From: Paramoeba atlantica
Taxonomy: Eukaryota; Discosea
Direction of reading: 5' to 3'
Length of the DNA stretch: 64,000 nucleotides
Assembly: GCA_977017575.1 (NCBI GenBank)
Contig: CDRNVI010000149.1
Location: forward strand, 496,001 to 560,000
Below the pieces are notes generated by a model. That model was not told where the DNA came from. It was given only the letters and a program-made list of their open reading frames with translations, and ran no database searches. A program made the position numbers and the translations under genes. Below, one piece after another: positions 36,317 to 46,310 of this stretch. Each line of letters opens with the position of its first letter. Position 1 is the stretch's first letter.

Positions 36317-37429
36317 ATGTCAGATACTCACGATTCTGATACCGAATACGAGGTCGCGATGGGCGATGCCACACGACCCGCTGATTGTCTTGCTTCCTTG
36401 GAAAAGCGGTTTGATGCTCTCACTAGTTTGCTCCAAGCTGTTGTGGACAGGGATCCAAGCGGTCTCAACTTGTCTTCATTGTCAACCCCACCCTCAGGCA
36501 ACCTGTCTCCAGGTTCTGGTATCTCCTCCTCCTCGTCTTCTACATGCTCAACATGGTCTCCTCTGGATCCTCCCTCGTCTTCTCCCATCTTTGGTCAGAA
36601 TACATTGAGCGCTCCCGCTCCTTCCCCCTCCCCTTCGCCACAGTCATTTACACCAGCTGGGTCGAGCGAAATTCCTGGCTTGTCCTTGCAAATTCCTCCT
36701 CCTGGTTTCATCAAACCGACTTGTGGTCGATCTACACTTAAACATGACCCCGCGCAGTCGTATATTTTGGATAACCCTTTTACCTGGCCTCAGTTTGAGC
36801 CTCTCAATCGTTGGGAGATGTGGGCCACATCGAAGAAGGCGGCAAGAAACGTTAATGAATTGTCTGTCCTCCGTACTTGTGATGCTCTCATGGAAAAGGT
36901 CCTCGAGGAAGCCGTGTCGGGTGGAAATCCTGGTCACTATGCTAAGTTCCCGAGCCAGTTTATTCAGGTTCATGCGGACTTACTTTGCGACGCTGATTTG
37001 AGAGGGTGGGACCTTGCCCTTCCTGCGCATGGTATCGCTACCGCCAGACCAAACAAAAAAGGTTGTTTCTCCTGCGGTGAAAGTGGTCACTCTTCTAGAA
37101 GTTGCCCTAATAAGGCCAAGGCTGCGGCAGCGCCTGCTCTGGTTGTCCCAAAGTCGGCTGAACAAGCTTTGAACCAGATCAATGGTTCTTTGAATCAAGT
37201 TCCTGGTCCAGCAGTTCCTTCTTTCCCCATGGGTTTCTGGCCACCTTTCCCCCCTCAGTTCCCTAGTCCTTATCAAATGCCTCCAGTCGCAGCGTCGCCT
37301 GTGCCAATTCCCCCCCCTGTGCAGTCATCTGATACAACTATGGTGAAAAAGAAGAGTTGTAAGAAGCGCAGGAAGTCACACAACAGGGCTTCCTCCTCTA
37401 GTTCTTCCTCTTCTGAGGATCATTCCTGA
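36317..37429 (+). CDS. Gag-like protein of a DIRS-type retroelement
   Basis: An intact ORF of 370 residues from ATG 36317; upstream in-frame codons look like leader. It has an acidic N-terminus, a Ser/Pro-rich linker, a central helical domain (FEPLNRWEMWATSKKAARNV, AKFPSQFIQVHADLLCDADL), a zinc knuckle CFSCGESGHSSRSC at residues about 250-263, then a Pro-rich tail and a basic, Ser-rich C-terminus (KKKSCKKRRKSHNRASSSS). It would bind the element RNA. Codon use is GC- and CpG-richer than the surrounding DNA, as expected for a recent arrival. It is followed after about 100 bases by the RT-RNase H frame. Confidence 0.8.
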   Translation: MSDTHDSDTEYEVAMGDATRPADCLASLEKRFDALTSLLQAVVDRDPSGLNLSSLSTPPSGNLSPGSGISSSSSSTCSTWSPLDPPSSSPIFGQNTLSAPAPSPSPSPQSFTPAGSSEIPGLSLQIPPPGFIKPTCGRSTLKHDPAQSYILDNPFTWPQFEPLNRWEMWATSKKAARNVNELSVLRTCDALMEKVLEEAVSGGNPGHYAKFPSQFIQVHADLLCDADLRGWDLALPAHGIATARPNKKGCFSCGESGHSSRSCPNKAKAAAAPALVVPKSAEQALNQINGSLNQVPGPAVPSFPMGFWPPFPPQFPSPYQMPPVAASPVPIPPPVQSSDTTMVKKKSCKKRRKSHNRASSSSSSSSEDHS

Positions 37430-37536
37430 CCCTTTGGCCTGGTTGAAGGTTATGACACTGCCAAGAGTCCCCTTTTGCTCGCTTCATCCCCTCCCAAGCC
37501 GAACCAACCTTCCAGCGCAATTGCACAGTCGTTGAA

Positions 37537-39330
37537 GTGTGGAACATGTTACCTCTACCTTCAGATGTCCTGGAGTGGGTCAACACAGGGGTACGCATCC
37601 CGATAAATGCCAGTGCTCAGCCTTTTCATGCTCAGAACAAGTTTCCGGTGGAACTCACTGCTTTTGTCACAAACGAAATTCAGAGGCTTTGTCGTCTCTC
37701 TGTGGTGAAGGAGGTCAGCTCTCCCCCCTTTGCTGTAAATGCTCTCAAGACTGCACCCAAGAGTGGTTCGTGCCCGTGCAAGACTCTGAGACTGGTTGTT
37801 GTGGGTACACAAGTGGACAAACTTTATTCTCTGTATCAGAAGTTGAGGCTCAAAGTGATCCCATTCTTCTCCATGGTGATTCCCAAGGATGCTTACATGG
37901 TGACTATCGATCTGAGCGATTTCTATCTCCACTTCATGCTCCACCAAGACAGCCAACAGTGGATGGGCTTTCAGCTGAACGAGAAATTTTTCCTGTTCCT
38001 AGCCACAATGTTCAGATTCAAGATCTCCGCTTTTGTTGCAGCCAAAACTTCTCTGGAACTTGCAAAGATCCTTTGAGTCCTGTGCCCAGGAGTGTCCATT
38101 CTGGTGTGGGTCGATGACTTTCTAATGACAGCTTCTTCTCCTCTCTTTCTGGACCATATGGTTCGTGGTTTCATTCTCCCCTTCTTCGAGAATCTGGGTT
38201 TCAAGATTGCCTTTCACAAGTGCAAATTGACTCCAACTCAGAATCTGGTGTACATGGGTCTCAGAATAGACTTGACGATCTCCATGCTGTTCATAACAGA
38301 AGCAAGAAAAGAAAAGGCACTCGCAGTCATCGAAAACATGATCGCTCTCTTGCTCTTAGGGAATGTCACAGCCCGGCAACTTGCCAAAGTGATGGGGACG
38401 CTAACTTCTCTGGCACCAGTGTTGGACATTGTCAAGATTGCCAGCCCACAGCACAAAAACCCTTGAGGATTCTGAGACCTACATGGATGTGGGATTCTTA
38501 CGTGGTGGTTCCACCAATGACAGTCACAATCCTGACCTTTCTCTGGACTCAGATTTACGAGAACAATGGGAGGCCATTCTCCTGCCCTCTACAAACCAAG
38601 ATTGTTGTCTCGGATGCTTCCAAGTCAGAACGTTGGACAGGATGGGGATTTGTGATAGATGCAGAGGAAGGTACAATCTCGGTGGCAAGCCGGTTCAGCG
38701 ACAAAACAGCAATGTTCTCCATTGCAGCACTGGAACTCTTGGCTTTCATGGAGGCAATACAGACCTCCCTCAACCTGAAGGTGATTCGGATGGGCAACAC
38801 AATCCAACCTCTCATAGACAATGTGGTGGCTCTTTATGCTTTAAAGAAGGGGGGAAGCAGGAACAATTTTCTGGACTCAATAGCAAGAAAGGCCGTTCTT
38901 CTTCTCCTACAGAACAATCTGCATTTGTGGAATCCTCGTTACATCCTGTCAGCAATAAATCCAGCCGACCTCCTTCTCGTCTCAATGATCAGGGATCTTG
39001 GATGACGTTGCCTTGGGTTTGGTCACTTCTGCTGAGCATTGTTCCCCCCCTAGACATGGATCTGTTCGCCTGCAATCTGTCAGCGGTTGTTCCTTGCTTC
39101 TTTTCAATGACCCTTTGTCCAAACAGTGCAGGTGTCAATGCATTTGCAAAAACTTGGCCACAGAAAGTGTGGATGTGTCCCCCTCTGAGTATAATCGCAC
39201 CAGCATTAGCAACTCTGTTCGAATCTCAAACACATGCCCTGGTCGTTGCGCCATCTTGGAAATGTCCATGGTTACAACCCCTGTTACATGGAAGTGCTTG
39301 GCTGCTCACTTTGGATTGGACATCAGGAAC
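37537..39330 (+). pseudogene. DIRS-type RT-RNase H polyprotein, lightly broken
   Basis: RT motifs: MVTIDLSDFYLHFMLHQDS (first catalytic Asp) and ILVWVDDFLMTASSPLF (VDD). RNase H: IVVSDASKSERWTGWGFVID. A C-terminal block typical of DIRS/YR elements follows: LDMDLFACNLSAVVPCF, NAFAKTWPQKVWMCPP and ALVVAPSWKCPW. Three lesions interrupt it: an in-frame TGA at 38074-38076, just before the VDD block; a one-base shift in an A run near 38455; and another shift near 38995. Otherwise it is continuous, so inactivation is recent, or some lesions may be sequence errors. The 3' end overlaps the recombinase frame, as in other DIRS elements. Confidence 0.8.
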
Positions 39331-40305
39331 AATGCATCAACCAGTCAGTTGTTCAACAGAACTGTCACAGATTTCATTGACAAAATGGATAGCAGTTTGG
39401 TTTTGCCCAAACCTCTTTGTGACCCGCTCGAGCCCTCCACCAGAGCCAGCTACCTCACGATATGTGCAGCCTTCGACTCCTGGGCATGTGAAAGAGACTA
39501 TTGCGCTTTCCCTGCAACAAATGCAGTGTTGTCAGAATATGTTCGGTCCAAACTAGCTCATGGTCTGGGGGCAGCAGCTCTCAGCACCATTTCTGCAGTA
39601 AGAAGAATTCACAAAGATCTTGGCCTTACCCCACCAGTTGTGGATCAGTCAGTTGTCACTGCAGCTAGGAAGGTGCCAAGAAAACTCCCTGATGTTCAAC
39701 CATTTCCCATGTCTCTGGCAATCCATGCATGGGAAACTGGCTCCTCTTCGACCAAGTTCTATGCGGTCATTGCTGCATTGGCTTGTCGTCTAATGTTGCA
39801 CCCTGGTGAAATCGGTAAGATCCTCCTCTCGGACGTTCACCTCGCTCAGAGTGGTGTTTGGGTACGTCTCAGAGCAAGGAAGTCAGATAAGATTTTAAAG
39901 CGGAATCCATGGCACCTTTTGTCTTGCTCTTCGGATTCCATTAGAACCTTTTGCCTTCCATGCGCTGTTTACTTACTGTGTATTGCTCGATACGAAAATG
40001 GTACGGACGCAAGCCCACTGTTTGCAGATGTGAAAGAGTTTCCTCTTCCCCCTGGCATAATGGGCACCATTTTCAACTTTATTGCGGCAGCGGTGGATCC
40101 TTCCATGGGCTCCAGATTCACAGGAAAAAGTGGAAGGGTTGGTGGTGCAATCAGTGCAGCTCTGGGCGGAGCCCCTGAATTGGTCATCCGTACGTGTGGA
40201 GATTGGCGCTCGGACGCTATCAGGAGATACATTGCTGGCATTATGGCGTCGAAAACAGAACTTTTCTCCTTGATGGTCTCGCCAGGGACCATGACCCAAC
40301 CATAA
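39262..40305 (+). CDS. Tyrosine recombinase of the DIRS-type element
   Basis: An intact 347-residue ORF. The start is set at ATG 39262 because codons further upstream translate the overlapping RT-RH frame. The N-terminal SAM-like domain contains EPSTRASYLTICAAFDSWAC. The catalytic domain has ALACRLMLHPGEIGKILLSD (first Arg), the beta-hairpin RARKSDK, FTGKSGRVGGAISAALGG (second Arg) and GDWRSDAIRRYIAG (Trp and the nucleophile Tyr). The usual His of HxxR appears as Lys (KSGR). DIRS elements use this enzyme instead of an integrase. It ends 74 bases before tRNA-Asn. Confidence 0.85.
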   Translation: MSMVTTPVTWKCLAAHFGLDIRNNASTSQLFNRTVTDFIDKMDSSLVLPKPLCDPLEPSTRASYLTICAAFDSWACERDYCAFPATNAVLSEYVRSKLAHGLGAAALSTISAVRRIHKDLGLTPPVVDQSVVTAARKVPRKLPDVQPFPMSLAIHAWETGSSSTKFYAVIAALACRLMLHPGEIGKILLSDVHLAQSGVWVRLRARKSDKILKRNPWHLLSCSSDSIRTFCLPCAVYLLCIARYENGTDASPLFADVKEFPLPPGIMGTIFNFIAAAVDPSMGSRFTGKSGRVGGAISAALGGAPELVIRTCGDWRSDAIRRYIAGIMASKTELFSLMVSPGTMTQP

Positions 40306-40378
40306 CTATTTGTGCAGTCCTCTTTGGATTTCCTTCTGTCTTTCTCTCTTTTTCTTGTTTCTGTCTCCTTTTGTCTTC

Positions 40379-40446
40379 TCCATGAGTCTTGGCAGAGCGT
40401 GTGGCTGTTAACCACAAGGTCGGAGGTTCGAACCCTCCAGGTGGAG
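40379..40446 (+). tRNA. tRNA-Asn(GUU), 5' part irregular
   Basis: The anticodon arm TGTGG-CTGTTAA-CCACA (GUU), variable loop AGGTC, T arm GGAGGTTCGAACCCTCC and 3' acceptor AGGTGGA are intact, followed by G and a T run. The 5' acceptor (TCCATGA) pairs with only part of the 3' strand, and the D region (GTCTTGGCAGAGC) is several bases short. The 5' third is thus altered exactly on the side facing the DIRS element. It may be a pseudogene or an insertion-damaged gene. Confidence 0.75.
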
Positions 40447-40838
40447 TTTTTTTTTTTTTTTTTAAAAAAAAATTACCCAAACCCCCTCAATAAGTTTGTG
40501 GATGCTTTTCAAGATTCATCAGACGCAAAATCAAGAGGGTTAATTGAGATAGTTTCAATTCCTGCACCTTCAACATTGGAGAACAATTCCCAAAAAGAGC
40601 AAAAAAAGAGGACTTACTTTCAAAATTGTTTTGAAAAGTTTCAAATTTTTTGTTGAAAAAGGAAGTTTCTGGAGTTTGGTGATCCCACAAAAAACAGATC
40701 CACCATTTGGATGGAGAAAAACAAAAAGAACAAACAATGACCTCAAAAAAATAAGACCAATTCTGCCCCACTGATATGCGCAGGTGGTGTGTGTGTGTGT
40801 GTGGGGGCGCAGTTCCACAAAATTGAAGAAAAAAAAAG
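40447..40838. other. Spacer between tRNA-Asn and tRNA-Glu
   Basis: A T18 and A9 run directly after tRNA-Asn, then A/T-rich sequence and a (GT)n/(TGTG) stretch at 40786-40802. No supported gene. Confidence 0.5.
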
Positions 40839-40910
40839 CTCCCTTGCCGGGAATCGAACCCGGGGTGGCCGGGTGAAAGCCGACCGTGTTACCGACTACA
40901 CCACAAGGGA
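40839..40910 (-). tRNA. tRNA-Glu(UUC)
   Basis: A 72-nt minus-strand cloverleaf: acceptor TCCCTTG with CAAGGGA, anticodon loop CTTTCAC giving UUC, T arm CCGGGTTCGATTCCCGG, discriminator G. No intron. Confidence 0.95.
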
Positions 40911-41735
40911 ATTTGTTGAAAAAAGACAAAAAAGAACTGTTCTGTGCTTTGTCCAAAAGACCATCAACTGGGGAGGACTCTTTTCACAACTCCTTCAGTT
41001 AAATGAAGAACCTCAGTTAAAATGGAGATAAATCAGAATATTGTTGTGATTGGCATGCATGTGTGTTCAAACACCCTCCCCCCCTCCCCCCCTCCCCCAA
41101 GGAGCCTTTCTCAGTTCTTTTGTCAAAATCATTTTTTTCGAAACTTGATTTTTCGAAAAAAAAATCATTTCGAAACTTCATTCTTCGAAAAACTAACCAA
41201 AGAGAGGGACCATTCAAAGGGGCCTTGGAAAATAAGCGTCCACTTTAAAAAAATTTCTTTCATTTGGTCAGAATTCAAGGTTCTCAATGCCCCCTCTGAA
41301 TTTGGACTTGGAACTCTAAAACTGGAAAAATCAAGAAAACTGATTTGTGGGAGGTGTGTTTCATGATCTCCTCCAAAATAAAACTGGTTGTTGAAAAAAA
41401 AAAAAAGTAGGATGCGAAAAGAGGCAAATAACAGGAAAAAAAATATTTTATTTTTTTCTGACCAATTCGAAAAAAAAAATATGCTTTTATTAAAATCAAC
41501 ATCATCTTGCCTTTAATGAATCTCCCCCCCCTCTCCTCTCAACTCAAGTCAAATACAATGTTCCCTGCCTGCCAACTGCTGGTAAATCTCTGATGAGAAA
41601 AAGGATAAAAAACAACTCTCTCTTTTGTCTGTTTTATTTTTTGGACTGAAAAGAAATTTTACAAAATTATCCTCTTGATTTGAGAGGAGTTCATATAGAT
41701 ACATAGAAATGGCAAAATACAAAAAGGGAATCCAC
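40911..41735. other. No confident gene
   Basis: Contains a C-rich repeat (CCCTCCCCCCCTCCCCCCCT, 41080), short inverted repeats around TTTTTCGAAACTTGATTTTTCG (41137-41180) and a plus frame (41170-41366, FIWSEFKVLNAPSEFGLGTL) of unknown nature. Confidence 0.35.
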
Positions 41736-41876
41736 AAGAAAAGAAAAGAAAAGAAAAGAAAAGAAAAGAAAAGAAAAAAAAAAAAACAAGAAAAGAAAAA
41801 AAAAAACAAGAAAAGAAAATAAAAAGGAAAAACCAAAGGAAAAGAAACCTCTTAATTTCAACAACAACAACAACAA
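41736..41876 (+). repeat. Microsatellites (AAAAG)n and (CAA)n
   Basis: AAAAG units from 41738 to 41776, then degenerate A/G-rich DNA, then (CAA)6 at 41859-41877. Confidence 0.9.
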
Positions 41877-41899
41877 CCAAAAAAACACAAAGTGGTTCC

Positions 41900-42320
41900 A
41901 CAAAGTCTCTTTCTCTTCGCTCTTTCTCCTCTTTCCCTTTCTCTTTGTCTCTTACCTTTCCCTTTTTCCCTTTTTCCCTTTCTCTTTCTCTCTCCCATCC
42001 CCCCCCTTTCCCTTTCTCTCTCTTCTCTCTCTCTCCTCTCTCTCTTCTCTCTTTTTCTCCAGTTCTCTTTCTTCTCTTTCTCTTTCCCTCTTTCTCTTCG
42101 CTCTTTCTCCTCTTTCCCTTTCTCTTTCCTTCTTTCTCTTTATCTCTTACCTTTCCCTTTTCCCTTTCTCTTTCTCTCTCTCTTTCCCTCTTTCCCTTTT
42201 TCTTTCTCTCTTCTCTCTTTCTCTCTTTCTCTTTCTTTCCTCTTTCCCTCTTTCCCTTTTTCCCTTTCTCTCTTTCTCTCTTTCCCTCCTCTCTCTTTCT
42301 CTTCCCAAAGCCCCAAAACG
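41900..42320 (+). repeat. CT-rich tract containing a ~185-bp tandem duplication
   Basis: The block CTCTTCGCTCTTTCTCCTC followed by CTCTTACCTTTCCC occurs at about 41915-41965 and again at about 42100-42155, so a unit of about 185 bases has been duplicated within the polypyrimidine tract. No coding content. Confidence 0.75.
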
Positions 42321-42584
42321 AAAAAAAAAAAGCGATTTTTGGGGCTCGTGATTTAGAACCTTAATTTTTCGGGGTGCGGAAAAGTGGGAAAAGATCCTCT
42401 TTTCGTCTTTTTTTGTGCCTTCATTTTTTTTTTTGTTTTGCTCTCTCTCCTCTCTCTGCGCTTTTTGTTGTTCTCTTTCTTTTTTTGTGTTCGACAAACA
42501 CTTGACATCATTCATCATCACGTCTCCTTTCTCTTCTTTTCTGACCCCCCTTCTTTCTCTCTTTTGTCCAACCCCTGAGTAAAC

Positions 42585-42950
42585 AAAACAAGAGAGAGAG
42601 GTCTTCTTCTTTCTTTTTTCTCCTTTCTCTTTTCTTTCACTCTCCTTGGAAGAAACTTGTGCTCTCCGAAACATCTTGGCTCTTTTTCTCTTTTTCTTTT
42701 TTTTCTTCTTTTTTCTTTTTCTCTTCTTTCTCTCTTTTCTTTCTTTCTTTTCTCTTTCTTTCCGTTCTCTTTCTTTCTTTTTCTCTTTCTTTCTTTTTTC
42801 TTTTTCTTTCTTCTTTTTCTTTCTTTTTTCTGGCTATTTTTTCTTTCTCTTCTTTTCCCTTTCTTTCTTGTTTTTTTCTCTCTCTTCTTTTTCTTTTTTC
42901 TCTCTGGCTCTTTTTTTCTTTCTCTTTGTCTGGATCTTGTTTTTTCCATC
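42585..42950 (+). repeat. Polypyrimidine tract
   Basis: T/C-rich sequence with TTTCTTTCTTTTTCTC phases. Frames on both strands are low complexity. Confidence 0.85.
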
Positions 42951-43810
42951 ACTGAGTATCAAGTGACATTTTGAGCACCACCAAAAGTCTTCTTTGCCAT
43001 TTGGTTGGCAGGTACCCAGCAGTGCTGGAGAGGTACATCAACTTCTTGGGAGAGAGAAGGGGATTTAGAGTTTCAAAGAAAAAGAGGGGAGAGTGGGTGT
43101 TGTTGATTTGGGGTGGAGCATGAAGTGAGTGGCAGTGCGATGATGATCAATTTGTACTTTGACAGTTATGGTTTTTTGTTGGGAAAAAAGTCAAGGATGG
43201 TTGAAGGGGGGGGGGGGGGTGTTGTGAGGGGAAGGGAGGTGAGAGGTGAGGAGGGTTCAGGGGTGCCCATTTCCTGCCTGTTTCTTTTTTGCCCTCCCCC
43301 CCAAGCCCCAGTGGTGGTTTTTTCTTTTCTTTTTCTCTTTTTCTCTTTTCCTCTTGATTCCTTCTCTTCTTTTTTTTCTTCTTTTTTTCTTCTTTTTTCT
43401 TTTTTTTTTTAGTTTTTTTTCAAAACAAAAATCAGAAAGAAAATAGAGGAGAATTGAAAAAAGAAAAGAAGTGAAAAAAAAGAAAAGGAAAAGGAAAAGG
43501 AAAGGGGAGAAGAAGAAAAAAAAGATGGTGGTGGGATTGTGGAGGTGTTTCAATGTTGATCACATGTTGTTGTTGTTGTTGTTGTTGTTTTTGTTTTTTG
43601 ACTTTTCATACTCTCTGGATGCTAATTTGAAAATTCGGACCCAGAGAGAATGAATATATGATCTCAAAAAAGGAGTATATTATATATTTGTGTGGGGGTA
43701 AAAAAAAAAAAAGAAAGGAGAGACAGAGAAAAAGAAGGTTGGTGGGGAAGAAAATTGAGAAAAGGGTAAAGAAAAGGGTAAAGAAAAAAAAAAGAAAAAA
43801 AAAAAAAGAA

Positions 43811-43841
<31 letters not shown>

Positions 43842-43864
43842 AAAAAGAAGAAAAAAAGAAGAAG
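42951..43864. other. Low-complexity region before the 5S gene
   Basis: Contains a G14 run (43207-43220) in a G-rich segment, T/C and A/G tracts, (TTG)8 at 43566-43590 and one copy of a short hairpin repeat (43612-43652). No gene. Confidence 0.6.
43612..43652. repeat. Hairpin repeat, copy 1
   Basis: CTCTCTGGATGCTAATTTG ... GGACCCAGAGAG then AATGAAT. It is an imperfect palindrome related to the copies at 44125 and 45168. Confidence 0.7.
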
Positions 43865-43982
43865 GTCTTCAGCACTCGGGATTCGAATGTGGTCACCCAC
43901 CATTCTACTAACCGAGCCCACAGCTGCTTAACTTCCGAGTTCTGATGGGATCGGGTGCTTTCAACTGGGTATGACCGAAGAC
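43865..43982 (-). rRNA. 5S rRNA
   Basis: A 118-nt minus-strand gene: GTCTTCGGTCATACCCAG start, internal GATCCCATCAGAACTC and AGTTAAGCAGCTGTGGGCTC (A box/IE/C box region), GGTGGGTGACCAC, and an end GAATCCCGAGTGCTGAAGAC that pairs with the 5' end. It is not part of either large rDNA unit but lies between them. Confidence 0.95.
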
Positions 43983-44124
43983 ACTTTCTCTTCTTTTTTT
44001 TCTCCTTTTATAACCCCCCCTTTTTTTTTTCGAAAATTGATTTCAACCTCCTTCAGAGAAGAGAGAAGGAATTCAAAATTAATGAGTGTTTTTTGTGTTT
44101 TTCAAAAAAAGACTCTCTCCATTC

Positions 44125-44180
44125 TTTCTGGGTTCTAATTTGTGATAATTCAAAGAGAACCCACCCAGAGAGCATGAATA
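44125..44180. repeat. Hairpin repeat, copy 2
   Basis: TCTGGGTTCTAATTTG ... AGAGAACCCACCCAGAGAG. Followed by ATGAATA and a block (ATATCACACTCAAGT ... TCTTGTTTGTTT) shared with copy 3. Confidence 0.75.
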
Positions 44181-44329
44181 ATATACATCCAATCCAAAAC
44201 AACAACAACAAATATCACACTCAAGTGGGATAGTAATTAAGAAGTTCTTTCTTGTTTGTTTCCCCATCCACCTGAATCCCTGAATTTGAAAAAAATAATA
44301 AAAAATGAACTTTGAAAATCAAAAGAAAG

Positions 44330-46310
44330 GAGAAGAAATCAAATTAGAAGGAAAAGAAAGAATGAGAAAGAGGGAAAATTAAAGAGGGAAAAGAAAAGGG
44401 GGAAAGAAAAGGGAAAGGAAAAAAGAACAAAGGAAAAAAGAAAACAAAGGAAAAAAGAAAACAAAGGAAAAAAGAAAACAAAGGAAAAAGTGGCTGGAAG
44501 AGAAGAAGAACAAATTATCCTGAACACACTCACCATCACTAAAATTCCTTTGAAAAAAAAGAGAAACAGAGAAGAGAAAGAAAGGAGAGAACTGAGAAGA
44601 GAAAGAGAAAGAGATGAAACAAAACAATAAAAAATAAAAAACGAGAAAGAAATTTTAGCCGCAAAACTCTTAATTTTTTTGGAAGTCAAAAAGGAAAATG
44701 TTGGGTGTTTTGAACCCAATTTAAAAAATAGCGCTTCCTCTTTTTATTTTAGGTTTCCAAAAATCCCTCTGTTTTTTTTTTTGTGTTTTTTCTTTTTTGT
44801 GAAAGAGAAAGGAAGAGAGAGAAAAAGATCAAAAGAGAGGGAAAAAGAAGAGAAAGTTTGTTGATGTTTTGTTGAACAAAAGAAAGAAAAAGAGAAGAAA
44901 AAAAAAAAAAAGAAAAAAAGAGAAAGAAAAAACTATTTTTTTACTGCATCACATATCAGATTGGTTGTGAAGGGGAGATGAGATGTTTTGTGGGCATCAA
45001 CTCAACCACATGACATTGTGATTGGCATCAAGTGGAGTGGCTGATGAAACCAAATGCACAGAAGAGCTTGGACATCAATCCTTTTAATCTTCTTTTATAA
45101 TTCTTCTTTTCAAAAAGAAAGGGGGGGGGGGAGGGATTTCAGTGTTTTTGTGTTTTCAACTCTCCATTCTTTCTGGGTTCTAATTTGAGAATTCAAAAGA
45201 ACCCAGAGAGTATGAATACACACACAAAATATAAAAATATCACACAATCACTCAAGTAATAAAGGAGTTCTCAACCAATTTTCTTGTTTGTTTTCCCTGC
45301 ACTCCCCCCGTGATTATTTTTTTTAATCAAAAAACAAGAAAAGAAGAAAAGAGTAACTCTGACAAAGAAGAGTTCAAAAAGATCAAAGACAGACAAAGAA
45401 GAGAAGGAAGAACTTGCCTGAATATCATCATCAAAAAGAGAGAAAAAAGAGAAAAGAGAGAAAGAGAAAGAGAACAAAACAAACAGAATTAGCCACAAAC
45501 TTCTCGATTTTTTGATGGTAAAAACAAAAAAGAAAAAGAAAAGAAAGAAAAAAAGAAAGCATCATCATCAAAAATTTTTTGAAGAGAAAAGAAAGAAGAA
45601 AGAAAGAAAGAAAGAAAGGGACACTGATAGAAGAGATAGAGAAGGGAGAAGAGAGGGAAGGGAGAAGAGAGGAGAAGAGAGAGAAAAAAGAGAAAAAAGA
45701 GAGAAAAGAGAGAAAAAAGAAAAGAGAAAACAAACAAACAAACAGAATTTAGCTGCAAACTTCTCGATTTTTTGATGGTAAAAAGAAAAAAAAGAAAAAG
45801 AAAAAGAAAGAAAAAAGAAAGAAAAAAAGAAGCCAAAGAAAAGAAAAAGAAAACAGGGGGGCTGGGCGGAAGTAAAAGAGGGTTCAAAAGAGAAGAACAA
45901 CTTTCCTTCAACATCATCAAAAATTTCTTGAAGAGAAAAGAAAGAAAGAAAGAAAGAGAGAAAGAAGAAAGAGAAAAAAGAAAAAGAATGGGACACTGAT
46001 AAAGAAGAGAAGAGAGAAAGAGAGAAGGGGAGAAAAGAGGAGAAAAAAAAAAAAAAGAAAAATTTTTAGCCACGAACTCTTAATTTTTTTGGGAAGTCAA
46101 AAAGAAAAATGTTGGGGTGTTTGAACCCAATTTAAAAAATAGCGCTCCCTCTTTTTTATTTAGATCTCCAAAAGCCCGCTCCCTCTTTTTTGTGTATTTT
46201 TGTGAGAAGGAAGGAGCGAGAGAGAGAGAGAGAGGAGGGAGAAAAGAAAAAGAAAGAGGGGAAGAAGAGGGAAGGTGTTCATTCATTGGTGTTTGTTTGA
46301 CAGAGGAAAA
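44330..46310. repeat. Purine-rich region made of duplicated segments
   Basis: A block with TTAGCC(G/A)C(A/G)AA(A)CTCTTAA, GGAAGTCAAAAAG and TTTGAACCCAATTTAAAAAA plus TAGCGC occurs at about 44655-44745 and again at about 46065-46150. A related, shorter block (AGCCACAAACTTCTCGATTT, TTTTTTGATGGTAAAAA) occurs at 45492 and 45755. The spacers are A/G-rich. This is a nested array of decayed segmental duplications, with no convincing gene. Confidence 0.65.
45168..45214. repeat. Hairpin repeat, copy 3
   Basis: TTCTGGGTTCTAATTTGAG and AAAAGAACCCAGAGAG form a near-perfect stem. The downstream ATATCACACAATCACTCAAG ... TCTTGTTTGTTTTCC block matches copy 2. Confidence 0.8.

Larger units (their letters stand above)
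36317..40320 (+). mobile_element. DIRS-type tyrosine-recombinase retrotransposon
   Basis: The gag, RT-RNase H and tyrosine recombinase order, overlap of the last two frames and absence of an aspartic protease or DDE integrase define the DIRS order. Terminal inverted repeats or split direct repeats were looked for by eye but not identified, so outer limits are coding limits only. No methyltransferase domain was identified. CpG content is higher than in the other elements of the window. Confidence 0.8.

Noticed and set aside
37539..38117. 192-aa plus-strand ORF overlapping the RT domain
   Set aside because: It is an out-of-frame shadow of the RT frame that carries TIDLSDFY and VDD.
38429..38990. 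N-terminal part of the 375-aa plus-strand ORF
   Set aside because: Before about 38990 it is a shadow of the RNase H frame; only the part after that carries the DIRS C-terminal motif and is included in the RT-RH entry.
41892..42974. Several 100-175 aa ORFs on both strands
   Set aside because: Simple CT repeats and an internal duplication; no conserved motif.
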